From Parahoeflea alexandrii (GTDB lineage: Bacteria > Pseudomonadota > Alphaproteobacteria > Rhizobiales > Rhizobiaceae), in the NCBI RefSeq assembly GCF_024105735.1, contig NZ_JAAAML010000001.1, positions 2,010,630-2,074,629 on the forward strand: 64,000 nucleotides of DNA, in the 5' to 3' direction. The first letter of the stretch is position 1, and each line of letters begins with the position of its first letter. Made by a program: the position numbers and the translations under genes. Positions 26,390 to 36,488 of the stretch are shown piece after piece. The notes under the pieces are model-generated. The model did not search any database, was not told where the DNA came from, and was given only the letters and a program-made list of their open reading frames with translations.

Positions 26390-27523
26390 TCAACCGATCA
26401 GCATGGATACATCGTTCCATGTCGCAAACAACATCAGCGCCAGCACGACAGACAAGCCGAAGCGGTAGGCCCACTCCTGGGCGACCTCACCCGGAGGGCG
26501 TCCGCGGACAGCCTCGATGGCGTAGAAAACGAGATGCCCACCATCCAGCATGGGAATGGGCATCAGATTGAGCAAACCGATGGACACAGAGAGAACCGCT
26601 GCAAGCTGGATCAGCGCGCCGATGCCGATGGTCGACATATCCTTGGAATATTTGGCCACCCGGATCGGTCCGCCGAGCTGATCGGCCTTCTCGCGTCCGG
26701 TGATGATGTTGCCGATATAGTCCACCGTCCGGGTGACGATGTACCAGCTCTGGGCCACGCCTTCACCGACCGCTTCCAGAGGACCGTATTCGCGGACCCG
26801 GAAATTGCCCGCATCGTCGCTGGTGATCACCCCGATGCGACCAACTTCCATCTTGTTGCCGAAATTGTCAGTGATTTCCGTTCTGGCCGGTGTCAGTGTG
26901 ACATCAACGATGGCACCACCGCGTTCCAGGCTGATGGTCATCGGCACCTCGGGGCGCGCAGTGACGTAACGCTGCACATCGTCGAAGATCTCAACCTCGA
27001 CACCGTCAATGGCGACAAAAACATCTCCCGGCAGGATACCCGCGGCCTCGGCGGCACTCGCCGGCTGGACCCGGGCAACCACGGGATCGGCGATCATGCG
27101 GCCATTGATGCTGAACATCACGGCAAAGATGGCTATCGCAAGGATGAAATTCGCAACTGGTCCGGCTGCCACGGTGGCCGCACGGCGCCACAGGGATGCA
27201 GCGGGGAACGATGCAGCCCGTTCCGCCTCGCTCAAACCGCTGGCGCCCGCGCCGGTCGGCTGGCTTGCCGCATTCTCATCGCCGAGAAACTTGACGTAGC
27301 CACCAAGCGGAATCAGCGACAGCTTCCATCGCGTGCCGTGCCTGTCGGTGCGGCCGATCAGTTCCGGGCCGAAGCCGACGGAAAAGACTTCCGCCTTGAT
27401 GCCGCACCACCGACCAACCAGATAGTGGCCGAGCTCGTGAAAGAAGACCACGATGGTCAAGACAAGCAGAAACGGCGGCAAGGCGCTGAGGATGTTTCCA
27501 GCCGACGAGGTCAGAAATTCCAT
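26390..27523 (-). CDS. rseP: RIP site-2 metalloprotease RseP
   Basis: 377-residue intramembrane zinc protease that cleaves anti-sigma factors in envelope stress and clears signal peptides. HELGH at residues 29-33 in the first membrane helix binds zinc; the third ligand is in the LMPIPMLDGGHL segment. One or two PDZ domains lie in the periplasmic loop (ARVQPASAAEAAGILPGDVFVAIDGVEV). AAAGGA precedes the start. Located between cdsA and bamA. Confidence 0.97.
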   Translation of the reverse strand: MEFLTSSAGNILSALPPFLLVLTIVVFFHELGHYLVGRWCGIKAEVFSVGFGPELIGRTDRHGTRWKLSLIPLGGYVKFLGDENAASQPTGAGASGLSEAERAASFPAASLWRRAATVAAGPVANFILAIAIFAVMFSINGRMIADPVVARVQPASAAEAAGILPGDVFVAIDGVEVEIFDDVQRYVTARPEVPMTISLERGGAIVDVTLTPARTEITDNFGNKMEVGRIGVITSDDAGNFRVREYGPLEAVGEGVAQSWYIVTRTVDYIGNIITGREKADQLGGPIRVAKYSKDMSTIGIGALIQLAAVLSVSIGLLNLMPIPMLDGGHLVFYAIEAVRGRPPGEVAQEWAYRFGLSVVLALMLFATWNDVSMLIG

Positions 27524-27600
27524 TGGATCGGATCCTTTCGGGACGCAGCCTTGCCGCTATCCATTTCGTTCAGAACGGTCATGTCCGCCGCTTGGGGCGA

Positions 27601-28437
27601 TTATAGACCAAGCAACCTTGCCGCAAGCTCGTCTGCAACGCCGGCATGATCGGCCAGCGGCAGAAGGTTGCCAAGCAAGAAGGCTGCAAATGCGGCAAAG
27701 ACAAGACCGTCGACACGGTCCATGACGCCGCCATGGCCCGGGATGAGCTGACTGGAATCCTTGGCGCCGAAGCGCCGCTTGACCCAGGATTCAAACAGAT
27801 CGCCGATTTCGGACGCCACCGCCAGGATCAGGGCGATGAGCGGGATCATCAATCCGCCGCCCTGGCGCACGATCAACGCCACGCCGACACCCGCACCAAC
27901 ACCCGCGGCTGCGCCGAACACGGCTCCCGACCACGTCTTGCCGGGCGATATGCGCGGCGCGAGCTTCGGGCCACCCAGGGCACGGCCGCAGAAATAGGCC
28001 AATATGTCGGTCGACCAGACAATGGCAAACAGGAAGAGCATGGCAAACAGGCCGAAATGACCCTCGCCGCGGATTTCCGCGAGGGCAAGCCCGGAAAATC
28101 CGGCATAGAGAACGGCTGCTGCCGACCAAAGGCCCGCTCCACGAATCACGCCCGCGAGCACCGCGCCAGCGGCACCGATGATGATCGCGGCGAGAGCCAT
28201 GGATGGCAGGGATGTGAGAATGAAGCCGGCGGTGGCCAGAACCGACAACCAGCCGATCGCGTTGGCAAGCGGCGCCTTGACCGGCGCATTGGTGATCGTG
28301 GAAAACTCGTAGTGCACCAGCACCATGATCAGGACAGACAGACTTCTGAACCAGATGCCGCCGGCCCAGGTGGCTGCCAGCACCAGAATGCCCAGGATCA
28401 CTCCCGAGACGATGCGCAGCCTCAATTCCCGCGACAT
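27601..28437 (-). CDS. cdsA: phosphatidate cytidylyltransferase
   Basis: 278-residue polytopic enzyme making CDP-diacylglycerol from phosphatidate and CTP. The family signature is complete near the C-terminus: VKRRFGAKDSSQLIPGHGG then VMDRVDG. About eight hydrophobic helices precede it. Its start shares a base with the uppS stop (TGATG). Confidence 0.96.
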   Translation of the reverse strand: MSRELRLRIVSGVILGILVLAATWAGGIWFRSLSVLIMVLVHYEFSTITNAPVKAPLANAIGWLSVLATAGFILTSLPSMALAAIIIGAAGAVLAGVIRGAGLWSAAAVLYAGFSGLALAEIRGEGHFGLFAMLFLFAIVWSTDILAYFCGRALGGPKLAPRISPGKTWSGAVFGAAAGVGAGVGVALIVRQGGGLMIPLIALILAVASEIGDLFESWVKRRFGAKDSSQLIPGHGGVMDRVDGLVFAAFAAFLLGNLLPLADHAGVADELAARLLGL

Positions 28438-29192
28438 CAGGAACCGACCGCGAGTTCAGGGGCCGCCACCGCGCCGTAACGCCGGTCCCGCCGGCCAAAT
28501 TCGTTTAGCGCCTCGTGAAACGCAGCCCGATCGAAATCCGGCCAGAGGCAGGGCATGAAAACGAATTCCGCATAGGCCGCCTGCCATAGCAGGAAATTGG
28601 AAAGCCGTTGCTCACCGCTGGTGCGGATCACCAGATCCGGATCGGGTATCCCGGCGGTGTCGATATGGCCGGCGACGGTCGTTTCCGTGATCGAGGCCGG
28701 ATCCATGTCACCGGACTTGACCGCCTCGGCGATCTCGCGAACCGCACGCACCATTTCGTCGCGGGCGCCATAGTTGAAGGCGATGACGAGGCTAATGCCG
28801 GTGTTTTCACGGGTGCGTTCCTCGGCTTCGACGAGAAGCGCCTTGATATCGGGCTGGATCGATTGCCTGCAGCCGATAACCCGGACACGGACATTTTCAC
28901 GATGCAGCTCGGCCAGATCCCTGCGGATGAAGAACCGCAGCAACCCCATCAGGTCGGAGACTTCCTGCTTCGGCCTGTTCCAATTCTCCGAAGAGAAGGC
29001 GAACAGCGTCAGATACTTGACGTCAGCCTCGGCAGCAGTGCGCACCGCCTCGCGCACGCGCTCCACACCCGCCCGATGCCCTGCGGTCCGCGGCAGCCCG
29101 CGCGCATTGGCCCAGCGGCCATTGCCATCCATGATGATGGCAACGTGCTGCGGTACGTTGATGGGTGTTTCGGAGCGCATTGCTGTTGTCAT
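28437..29192 (-). CDS. uppS: isoprenyl transferase (undecaprenyl diphosphate synthase)
   Basis: 251-residue cis-prenyltransferase for the lipid carrier of peptidoglycan and O-antigen. [20 protein letters not shown] holds the catalytic Asp; later [14 protein letters not shown], and the C-terminal [15 protein letters not shown] and E binding motifs are normal. It lies 26 bases after frr in the translation/envelope operon. Confidence 0.96.
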   Translation of the reverse strand: MTTAMRSETPINVPQHVAIIMDGNGRWANARGLPRTAGHRAGVERVREAVRTAAEADVKYLTLFAFSSENWNRPKQEVSDLMGLLRFFIRRDLAELHRENVRVRVIGCRQSIQPDIKALLVEAEERTRENTGISLVIAFNYGARDEMVRAVREIAEAVKSGDMDPASITETTVAGHIDTAGIPDPDLVIRTSGEQRLSNFLLWQAAYAEFVFMPCLWPDFDRAAFHEALNEFGRRDRRYGAVAAPELAVGS

Positions 29193-29218
29193 TTCCCGAC
29201 CTGTAGCGCGAGTCGCGC

Positions 29219-29779
29219 CTAAACCTGCATGATTTCCTTTTCCTTTTCGACCAGCAAGTGATCGATTTCGGCAATCGTCTCGTCGGTCATCTTCTGAACC
29301 TGGTCGGATTCGCGGCGGCTGTCATCCTGACTGATGTCACCGTCCTTCTCCGCCTTTTTCAGCGTGTCCATGCCGTCGCGGCGCACGTTGCGAATGGCGA
29401 CGCGGGCGTTTTCGGCATAGGTGTGCGACACCTTGACCAGCTGCTTGCGGCGCTCTTCGTTGAGCTCGGGCAGCGGAATTCGCAGGTTCTGGCCATCGAC
29501 GATCGGGTTGAGACCCAGATTGGCTTCGCGGATGCCGCGGTCCACAGCGCCGACCATCTGCTTGTCCCAGACCGAGACGCCGAGCATGCGAGGCTCGGGC
29601 ACGGTCACGTTGGCGACCTGATTGAGCGGCACACGGCTTCCATAGGCCTCGACCATCACCGGGTCGAGCACGTTTGCCGAAGCCCGGCCGGTACGCAAGG
29701 ATGCAATATCGCTCTTGAAGGCGGCAATCGCGCCTTCCATGCGACGTTTGAGTTCTTTCAAGTCGACGCCTTCACTCAT
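29219..29779 (-). CDS. frr: ribosome recycling factor
   Basis: 186-residue RRF, which with EF-G splits post-termination ribosomes. Start [18 protein letters not shown] at 29779 has GGAAGGA; the in-frame codon at 29806 has none. [19 protein letters not shown] and the C-terminal [24 protein letters not shown] are the standard motifs. Follows pyrH as in most bacteria. Confidence 0.97.
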   Translation of the reverse strand: MSEGVDLKELKRRMEGAIAAFKSDIASLRTGRASANVLDPVMVEAYGSRVPLNQVANVTVPEPRMLGVSVWDKQMVGAVDRGIREANLGLNPIVDGQNLRIPLPELNEERRKQLVKVSHTYAENARVAIRNVRRDGMDTLKKAEKDGDISQDDSRRESDQVQKMTDETIAEIDHLLVEKEKEIMQV

Positions 29780-29842
29780 CCCCAGTCCTTCCTGCAGATA
29801 ACCCAAATGTTGCTCACGGCGCGCCTGTAACGCTTGCCGTGG

Positions 29843-30565
29843 TTAGTGATCACGAACGATGGTTGCCCGGCCTTCGCCGACCATGATCTTTGCAAATGCG
29901 CCCTTTTCATGGATCGAAAAGACAACGATCGGAATGGAATTCTCACGTGCCAGCGCAACCGCTGCGACATCCATGACGGCAAGCCCCTTGTTGAGCACCT
30001 CGTCATGGGTGATGTTTTCAAACCGGGTGGCGTCCGGGAATTTCTTCGGATCGGCCGAGTAGATGCCATCCACCTGGGTACCCTTGAGGATCGCCTCGGC
30101 GCCCATTTCGGCCGCACGCAGCGCCGCGGCGGAATCGGTGGTGAAGAAGGGGTTGCCGGTGCCGCCGGCAAAGATCACCACCCTGCCCTTTTCGAGATGA
30201 TGCAGCGCGGCGCGCTGGGAAAAGCTCTGGCAGATCTCCGGCATGGAGATGGCCGAGAGAACTTCGGTGTCGATGCCGAGCTTGCGAAGCGACGTGGCCA
30301 GCGCCAGCGCATTGATGACGGTTGCCAGCATGCCCATGTGGTCGCCGGTGACGCGGTCGCCGCCCTTTGAGGCCACGGCCACACCGCGGAAAATGTTGCC
30401 GCCGCCGACCACGACGCCGACTTCGATCCCCATTGCGCGAACCTCGGCGATGTCGCCTGCAATCCGGTCCACGACCGCGACATCGATACCGAACCCCTGT
30501 TCGCCCATGAGGGCTTCGCCTGAGGCTTTGAGGAGAACGCGCTTGAACAGGGGTGCTGGAGACAT
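29843..30565 (-). CDS. pyrH: UMP kinase
   Basis: 240-residue amino-acid-kinase-fold UMP kinase (UMP to UDP). KASGEALMG at the N-terminus, VVGGGNIFRG, and the FAGGTGNPFFTTDSAAALRA active-site region are present. It lies between tsf and frr. A hairpin (30604-30647) occupies the gap to tsf. Confidence 0.97.
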   Translation of the reverse strand: MSPAPLFKRVLLKASGEALMGEQGFGIDVAVVDRIAGDIAEVRAMGIEVGVVVGGGNIFRGVAVASKGGDRVTGDHMGMLATVINALALATSLRKLGIDTEVLSAISMPEICQSFSQRAALHHLEKGRVVIFAGGTGNPFFTTDSAAALRAAEMGAEAILKGTQVDGIYSADPKKFPDATRFENITHDEVLNKGLAVMDVAAVALARENSIPIVVFSIHEKGAFAKIMVGEGRATIVRDH

Positions 30566-30603
30566 GAATTGATCCGGATTTTATGTGTCAGGCCCGGATA
30601 CAC

Positions 30604-30645
30604 GAAGGGCACCGCGTTGTCACGCGATGCCCTTCCGCTTTTTTT
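30604..30645 (+). terminator. hairpin with T-tract on the plus strand between tsf and pyrH
   Basis: Stem GAAGGGCA...TGCCCTTC with an inner CGCG pairing (30604-30635), followed by CGC and seven T on the plus strand. Both neighbours are transcribed on the minus strand, where the stem is not followed by a U-tract. It may stop antisense transcription or act as a processing stem; see findings. Confidence 0.5.
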
Positions 30646-30672
30646 GGCAATACGCTCTAAAGCTGCCAGAGG

Positions 30673-31596
30673 TCAGCCCTTTACGGCAGCGGCCACTTCC
30701 GCTGCGAAGTCGCTCTCTTCCTTCTCGATGCCTTCACCGAGCTGGAAGCGCACGAACGCGGCAATTTCAACCGGCGCACCGGCCTGCTCCGCAGCCGCCT
30801 TGACGGCTTCTCCGACGGTCAGATCGGGATTCATGACAAATGCCTGCGAAAGAAGAGCTACTTCCTCGTAGAACTTGCGCATGCGGCCTTCGACCATCTT
30901 CTCGATGATATTCTCCGGCTTGCCCGATTCGCGGGCCTGTTCGATGAACACGTTGCGCTCGCGATCGGCAACGGTCGCATCGACATCATCGGAGGTCAGC
31001 GCAAGCGGGTTGGTCGCTGCGATGTGCATGGCCACCTGACGGCCGATCTCGTTGAGCGCATCCTTGTTGCCGGTCGACTTGACGGCAACGATGACGCCGA
31101 GCTTGCCGAGGCCATCGGCAACCGCGTTGTGCACGTAGGTGGCGACAACGCCGTCATCCACGGAAAGCTTCGCTGAACGGCGGAAGTTCATGTTCTCGCC
31201 GATATGGGCGATCGCATCCTTGACGGTGTCGGTGACCGACTTGCCGGTGGATGCAACGGTTGCGGCGGAAACGGCTTCAGCCGAACCATCGGTGCTCAGG
31301 GCAACGGTCGCAATCGAGCGGGCCAGATCCTGGAAGCCGTCATTGCGGGCGACGAAATCGGTTTCGGAGTTGACTTCAACCACAACGGCCGAATTGCCTT
31401 CCGAAGCGACAGCGATCAGGCCTTCGGCAGCGGTACGGCCGGACTTCTTGTCGGCCTTGGCAATGCCCTTGGCGCGCAGCCAGTCGATTGCAGCTTCCAT
31501 GTTGCCGTCGGTTTCACCGAGGGCCTTCTTGCAGTCCATCATGCCGGCGCCGGTCTTGTCGCGCAGCTCTTTCACCATTGCAGCGGTAATGCTCAT
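30673..31596 (-). CDS. tsf: elongation factor Ts
   Basis: 307-residue guanine nucleotide exchange factor for EF-Tu. N-terminal UBA-like domain ([20 protein letters not shown]), then [17 protein letters not shown], the universal EF-Ts signature, and two dimerisation subdomains. It follows rpsB by about 150 bases, the usual order. Confidence 0.97.
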   Translation of the reverse strand: MSITAAMVKELRDKTGAGMMDCKKALGETDGNMEAAIDWLRAKGIAKADKKSGRTAAEGLIAVASEGNSAVVVEVNSETDFVARNDGFQDLARSIATVALSTDGSAEAVSAATVASTGKSVTDTVKDAIAHIGENMNFRRSAKLSVDDGVVATYVHNAVADGLGKLGVIVAVKSTGNKDALNEIGRQVAMHIAATNPLALTSDDVDATVADRERNVFIEQARESGKPENIIEKMVEGRMRKFYEEVALLSQAFVMNPDLTVGEAVKAAAEQAGAPVEIAAFVRFQLGEGIEKEESDFAAEVAAAVKG

Positions 31597-31747
31597 AACA
31601 GCCTCTTCATTCTTGGGGCGCCCGGGCCTGCCGCAGCAACGGCTTCGGACCTGGATTCGCCAATCGGCACATCAACATGCCATTGAAATGTGACAGCCCG
31701 GCAAAGCGCGATGGCTCGGCCGGGCCGGTTGTGTCCGAAACCCGGAT

Positions 31748-32542
31748 TTAAGCCTGGGCAGGCGCTTCCGCGGCTGCTTCTGCCGGCGCTGCTTCTTCGA
31801 GCGCAGGCTCGACAGGAGCATCCATCGCGCCCAGATCAACGCCCGATGAACCCTGCTGGCGAGCAATGCCGTCGATGCAGGCGCGGCTGATCAGGTCGCA
31901 GTAGAGCGAAATCGCGCGGCTGGCGTCGTCGTTGCCCGGGATCGGGTAGTCGACAACGTCGGGATCGCAGTTGGAATCGATGATCGCGACGACCGGAATG
32001 CCAAGACGCTTGGCTTCCTGGATGGCAATGCCTTCCTTGTTGGTGTCGATGACGAACATCAGGTCGGGCGTGCCGCCCATGTCGCGGATACCGCCGAGTG
32101 CGCGGTTGAGCTTTTCACGCTCGCGCTCGAGGTTGAGGCGTTCCTTCTTGGTAAAGCCCGAAGCTTCAGCCGAAAGGATCTCATCGAGCTTGCGCAGACG
32201 CTGGATCGAATGAGAGATGGTCTTCCAGTTGGTCAGCATGCCGCCGAGCCAGCGGGCGTTGACGTAGTACTGGGCCGAACGCGATGCAGCATCGGCAACG
32301 ATCTCGGCAGCCTGACGCTTGGTGCCGACGAACAGCACGCGGCCGCCCTTGGACACGGTGTCGGAGACCAGCTTCAATGCCTGATTGAGCATCGGAACGG
32401 TCTGGCCGAGGTCGAGAATGTGAAGATTGTTGCGAGCGCCGAAGATGTACGGCTTCATTTTCGGGTTCCAGCGGTGAGTCTGGTGTCCGAAGTGCACGCC
32501 TGCTTCAAGCAGCTGGCGCATGGAAAATTCCGGCAATGCCAT
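31748..32542 (-). CDS. rpsB: 30S ribosomal protein S2
   Basis: 264-residue S2. Start [20 protein letters not shown] at 32542; the open frame to 32671 is outside the family and rejected. [19 protein letters not shown] and [16 protein letters not shown] are typical. The last about 25 residues are an Ala/Glu/Pro-rich tail ([16 protein letters not shown]), common in alphaproteobacterial S2. First gene of the rpsB-tsf-pyrH-frr-uppS-cdsA-rseP-bamA-lpx run. Confidence 0.97.
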   Translation of the reverse strand: MALPEFSMRQLLEAGVHFGHQTHRWNPKMKPYIFGARNNLHILDLGQTVPMLNQALKLVSDTVSKGGRVLFVGTKRQAAEIVADAASRSAQYYVNARWLGGMLTNWKTISHSIQRLRKLDEILSAEASGFTKKERLNLEREREKLNRALGGIRDMGGTPDLMFVIDTNKEGIAIQEAKRLGIPVVAIIDSNCDPDVVDYPIPGNDDASRAISLYCDLISRACIDGIARQQGSSGVDLGAMDAPVEPALEEAAPAEAAAEAPAQA

Positions 32543-32746
32543 GCCTTTTACTCCTGTTTCCGGTTGAACCTCCGCAGGGCGTGAGCGCTTTGCGCCACCG
32601 GCGGACCAATCCGGATTTCTCCCGGACCGACCCATGCCCCACGTGTGGAATGAGCGTGCCCATACAGGCAACCGGGCGGCATTGCAAGTGCGAAGGGCGC
32701 GGAACCGCCATATCCGGGCGCTCCGGCAGGCGAAAGGCGCCTACGA

Positions 32747-34051
32747 TCACCCCGAAACCGGCACGGTCCACTGTTCGATGTCATCGCGCTCGCCGATCAG
32801 CGCCAGGCCGTGGGCGATCGAGATCAGCTCGCCGCCGGTCTCGATGCGGTCCGTGGCAAAGCGCTCGGAGAAGATACGGCGCACGGCGGGGACAAACGAG
32901 GTGCCGCCGGTGAGAAAGACCTTGTCGACGGCGTCGGCCGCGGTACGGGTCTTGTCCAGCACCTCATCCAGCGCGGCCTCGATGCGGTCGAGATCTGCGG
33001 CAATCCAGGATTCGAAGTCCCGGCGCAGAACCTGCTTTTCTCCCGCCCCGCCGAGCGGCTCGAAGCGGAAATCCGCCTCATCCTGCGACGACAGCGCCAC
33101 CTTGGTGGCAGAGACCGCCTGGTTGAGCCGGTATCCCTCGTCCTGCTCGACAAGGTCGATGAACAGCTCGAGCTTGTCAGGCTCGACGGCCTGGCGCACC
33201 AGCCCCTTCAGGTCGGCAAACTCGCGGGTTGTCTTGAAGATCGACATCTGGTTCCAGCGGGCGAAGTTCGAATAGTAATTTCCGGGCACATCAAGTTTCT
33301 TGCCGAAACTTCTGAACTGGCTGCCCTTGCCGATTTCCGGCGCGACCAGATGATCGATGATCCGTGCATCGAACTGGTCGCCGGCGACGCCCACACCCGA
33401 ATGGCCAACCGGCAAGGCACTGATCCGCCCTGCCCGGCTTTCGAACCGGATCAGCGAGAAATCACTGGTGCCGCCGCCGAAATCGGCAACCAGAACGGTG
33501 GCATCGTGCTTGAGGTTCTGCGCAAAATAGAAAGCAGCGGCCACCGGCTCGTAGACATAGTGCAACTCCGGAAACCCGAGACGGGTAAGCGCCTCATTGT
33601 AGCGCTGCATGGCCAGATCCGGATCCGGCCTGGCACCAGCGAATTGGACCGGACGGCCGGTGACCACACGGCTGACCGGCGATGGCCAATCGTCGCCGGC
33701 ATAGATCTCGAGCCGCTTGAGGAAGACTTCCATCAGATCCTCGAACTGGAAGCGCCGACCATGGATCAGCGTGCCCTGAAACAGCGGCGAGGCGGCGAAT
33801 GTCTTGATCGATTGCAGGAACCGGCACTCACCGGGATTGTCGATGAAGGCGCGGATCGCGGCCTGGCCCGCTTCAACCTGCAGAGCGCTGGCACCAAGCT
33901 GCGGATCCTTGATGAAGGACAGCGCAGTGCGCATCGCATCGCTCTGCCCGGCAGGGGACTGGAAGCTGACAGACGTGGTATCCGTCCCCCGCGCCAATCG
34001 GGCAAGAACGGTGTTGGTCGTGCCGAAATCGAGCCCAAGCGCGGTCGCCAT
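32747..34051 (-). CDS. Hsp70 family protein (YegD-like)
   Basis: 434-residue protein covering the actin-like ATPase domain of Hsp70 without the full substrate-binding domain, as in YegD. Phosphate loops are seen: LGLDFGTTNT at the start and VLVADFGGGTSDFS; the adenosine segment is VFLTGGTSFVPAVRRIF. It may be a chaperone-like ATPase; its client is unknown. GGAG lies before the start. An 18-base tandem repeat occurs in its upstream region. It is separated from rpsB by 204 bases. Confidence 0.92.
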   Translation of the reverse strand: MATALGLDFGTTNTVLARLARGTDTTSVSFQSPAGQSDAMRTALSFIKDPQLGASALQVEAGQAAIRAFIDNPGECRFLQSIKTFAASPLFQGTLIHGRRFQFEDLMEVFLKRLEIYAGDDWPSPVSRVVTGRPVQFAGARPDPDLAMQRYNEALTRLGFPELHYVYEPVAAAFYFAQNLKHDATVLVADFGGGTSDFSLIRFESRAGRISALPVGHSGVGVAGDQFDARIIDHLVAPEIGKGSQFRSFGKKLDVPGNYYSNFARWNQMSIFKTTREFADLKGLVRQAVEPDKLELFIDLVEQDEGYRLNQAVSATKVALSSQDEADFRFEPLGGAGEKQVLRRDFESWIAADLDRIEAALDEVLDKTRTAADAVDKVFLTGGTSFVPAVRRIFSERFATDRIETGGELISIAHGLALIGERDDIEQWTVPVSG

Positions 34052-34063
34052 GGCGTTGCTCCA

Positions 34064-34099
34064 TCTTGTCTTGCGGGGAAGTCTTGTCTTGCAGGGAGG
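34064..34099. repeat. 18-bp tandem duplication upstream of the Hsp70-like gene
   Basis: TCTTGTCTTGCGGGGAAG (34064-34081) is followed directly by TCTTGTCTTGCAGGGAGG (34082-34099), two mismatches. It lies 13 bases upstream of the gene start on the minus strand, in the probable leader or promoter. Confidence 0.75.
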
Positions 34100-34281
34100 T
34101 CAGGGCGAAGTCCGGACCGGGAACCGGCCGACGCGAGGTGGCCTCTTGCCACGATGGGCTGTCACAGTCCACCCGGGCGGCCATGATTGGCGTTCTTCGC
34201 AGTCGGGAACCATGCCATTACCGGAAAGTCACCACACCCTGCATGTCAGAAGCGCAGAGCTTTCTGATGCTCATGCGCCGG

Positions 34282-35985
34282 TCATTGCGAAGCAAACTGG
34301 GGGTGTTCCAGCGCATCGAAGCAATCGGTCAGCACGATGCGGTTGAAGCCGGCATAGGCCTCGGCGTAGCGGTCATGGAGCTTCTCGCGGGCGGCTGTGA
34401 GCGGGCATGTCGGCAACAGCACGATATCTGTCTGAGACAATGCCGCCGTTTCTTCCGGTGTCAGCGGCAAGACGGCACGGTAGGGATCGCCGCCAATCGA
34501 TACGCCACGCGCCGGCGTCCGACCCATCACCGCCGTGACCGGGTTGGCGAAGTCACGCAGATCGATCACCTCGTAATGATGGCCGAGTTCCGCCTCGCGG
34601 CTGCGGATCGCCCCGATGACCTCATCCATGGTCGTGAGCACGTTGACCTGAAAGCGGTGGTCGAAATAGAGCCAATAGGCCGGCAGGATGTTGGCTTCCG
34701 CATATTGTCCGTAGGTCTCACGGCCCGCGGCCATGATCGGGCGGGCTTTTTCAGCCGCTTCCACGGCCAGGTCCTTGGCACTGAACCGCATGCTCGATGG
34801 CAGGTGCTCGGTCTCGATCGTCATGTCCTTGAGCCCGGTTGCAGCCGCACGCGCCGCCGAATGGACCACTTTGGTGGCGGTCGGAAAGATGATCAACGCG
34901 ACCAGCACCGGCAATGGTGAAACCCGCATGCGCCTCTCCGGTTCCGCCGCCAGCAGGAAGACCAGCAGGAGCGGCCATGCAGAAATGAAGGCCGCGCCGC
35001 CGAAATTCTGCGATTCGAACACCGTGTTGGCGATGGCCAGCACGCCGACCCACAGCCAGTCCTGGTCCAGTTGACCCGGCGTTGGTGCGCGCGGGTGGGC
35101 GCGGTCGAAACCGGTGAGGAGGTTCTCACCGCCGCGCCAGCGGGAGTAAAGAAGGTAGGCGGCCAGCAGTGACGCAACCAGGATGACATCGAAATGCGCG
35201 CTGACCGTGGTCACAAGATTGGTCAGCAGGACCCCGTCATTGGCGTCCAGAAGCCGCCATGCCGATTGAAGATAGGCCGAGACACTGCCGGTCAACACTT
35301 CCAGCACACCGACAAAAAGCAGGCACAGTGCCGCAACTGCGAGCGAGGCGCTGACACTGATGCGACGCGAAACAAGCGCAAAGGCCAGTAGGATCCCGGC
35401 GACGGCAAAGCCGTTGATCTTGACGAAGGCGAGGCTGAGCAGAAGCACCGTCACCAGACCGACAAGCACCAATCGCGAGCGGACGAAAAACAAGGTGGCG
35501 ACCAACAGATAGAGCAGAACGGAACTGTGCCGGTTGTAATAGGCGAAGCCGTCGACACCGGGAAAGGCGTTCCAGGATGTGACGTTGAAGGGCAGGATCG
35601 AGAATGCCAGATACGGCAGCAGCAGGCCGAAGGCGGCAAATGTGCCCCGCTCAAGCGCATGAAGGCCAATGACCAATGCCACGGGCATCGTCACCAGCAT
35701 CATGCACCACTGGATGACAAGAGCCACATTGCCATGTGGGAAGACCGAACTCAACAGATCGAACAGGATGTAGTTGAGCGGCCCGACTGGCGCGTGAAAA
35801 TCCCGGTAGATTTCCTGTCCGATGGAAAGCCGGTGGGCACCGTCAATGTAGATGTAGGTGTCCCAGAAACTTTCGCCGAGCGGCACTTCCATGGGGAGGC
35901 TGAGACAGGCGGCGAGCAGCGCTACTGTGCCAAGCATCAGACCATAAATCCAATATATTGAATTGGTTATGTAGGCTTTGCTCAT
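34282..35985 (-). CDS. polytopic membrane protein of unknown function (possible GT-C-like)
   Basis: 567-residue protein that I do not recognise. It has about ten to eleven hydrophobic segments: the first at 14-30, then a luminal-type loop with an acidic WDTYIYIDGAHRL segment, followed by a row of helices to about residue 365, and a soluble C-terminal domain of about 200 residues (from TATKVVHSAARAAAT). That plan, with an Asp-containing first loop, resembles GT-C glycosyltransferases using polyprenyl-linked sugars, but no signature proves it. It stands alone with AT-richer flanks and 500 bases of non-coding DNA upstream. Confidence 0.7.
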   Translation of the reverse strand: MSKAYITNSIYWIYGLMLGTVALLAACLSLPMEVPLGESFWDTYIYIDGAHRLSIGQEIYRDFHAPVGPLNYILFDLLSSVFPHGNVALVIQWCMMLVTMPVALVIGLHALERGTFAAFGLLLPYLAFSILPFNVTSWNAFPGVDGFAYYNRHSSVLLYLLVATLFFVRSRLVLVGLVTVLLLSLAFVKINGFAVAGILLAFALVSRRISVSASLAVAALCLLFVGVLEVLTGSVSAYLQSAWRLLDANDGVLLTNLVTTVSAHFDVILVASLLAAYLLYSRWRGGENLLTGFDRAHPRAPTPGQLDQDWLWVGVLAIANTVFESQNFGGAAFISAWPLLLVFLLAAEPERRMRVSPLPVLVALIIFPTATKVVHSAARAAATGLKDMTIETEHLPSSMRFSAKDLAVEAAEKARPIMAAGRETYGQYAEANILPAYWLYFDHRFQVNVLTTMDEVIGAIRSREAELGHHYEVIDLRDFANPVTAVMGRTPARGVSIGGDPYRAVLPLTPEETAALSQTDIVLLPTCPLTAAREKLHDRYAEAYAGFNRIVLTDCFDALEHPQFASQ

Positions 35986-36488
35986 GTTCAGGTTTAACTT
36001 TCGAACGGTTCTGCATCAGGCGTCAGTTACGCGCAATCCAAATCGGTCCAAAGCGCATTCAGGACAAAACATCCAATGAATTCAAAAAATTGAACTCAAC
36101 CTTGAATCCAGCACCCCACTTGGATGCCAACAGGATCGGGAATATTGGTTTCGTTTCGATTAACCGGTTGTGCACTCCACGGATTTCAGACTGAGGTTTA
36201 TCGACCGGCAGGCGCCTGATTGGATCCTTCGCCGTTTTTTCCCGGCGGCGGAGCGCAGCTTCTGCGACGATTGTTGCAGAGATCTGCCCCGGTCCAGCGC
36301 CGCTTCCAAAGGTGTACACCGGCATCAGACTGCATGCCCGCAGCATTTGTCACCATGCAAAACAGGCTCCACCGACTTGAAGACACGGATATGGAGGGAT
36401 TTGAACTCGCTTATCCGCGCGGTGCCGGGAGCGGTTCAGCCCCGCAGGGGTCGAGTTTTCGCAATCGATTCCGGGCAAGCCAGATGCG
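35986..36488. other. 503-bp intergenic region, no gene recognised
   Basis: Lies upstream of the membrane-protein gene and downstream of eipB. It is less GC-rich than its surroundings near 36000-36140. Short open frames exist on both strands but none has a convincing ribosome-binding site or family pattern. No tRNA or terminator was identified. Confidence 0.5.

Noticed and set aside
36385..36480. tRNA-like or att-like sequence (GGAGGGATTTGAACTC)
   Set aside because: It resembles the 3-prime part of a reversed tRNA, but no acceptor stem or anticodon arm can be folded.
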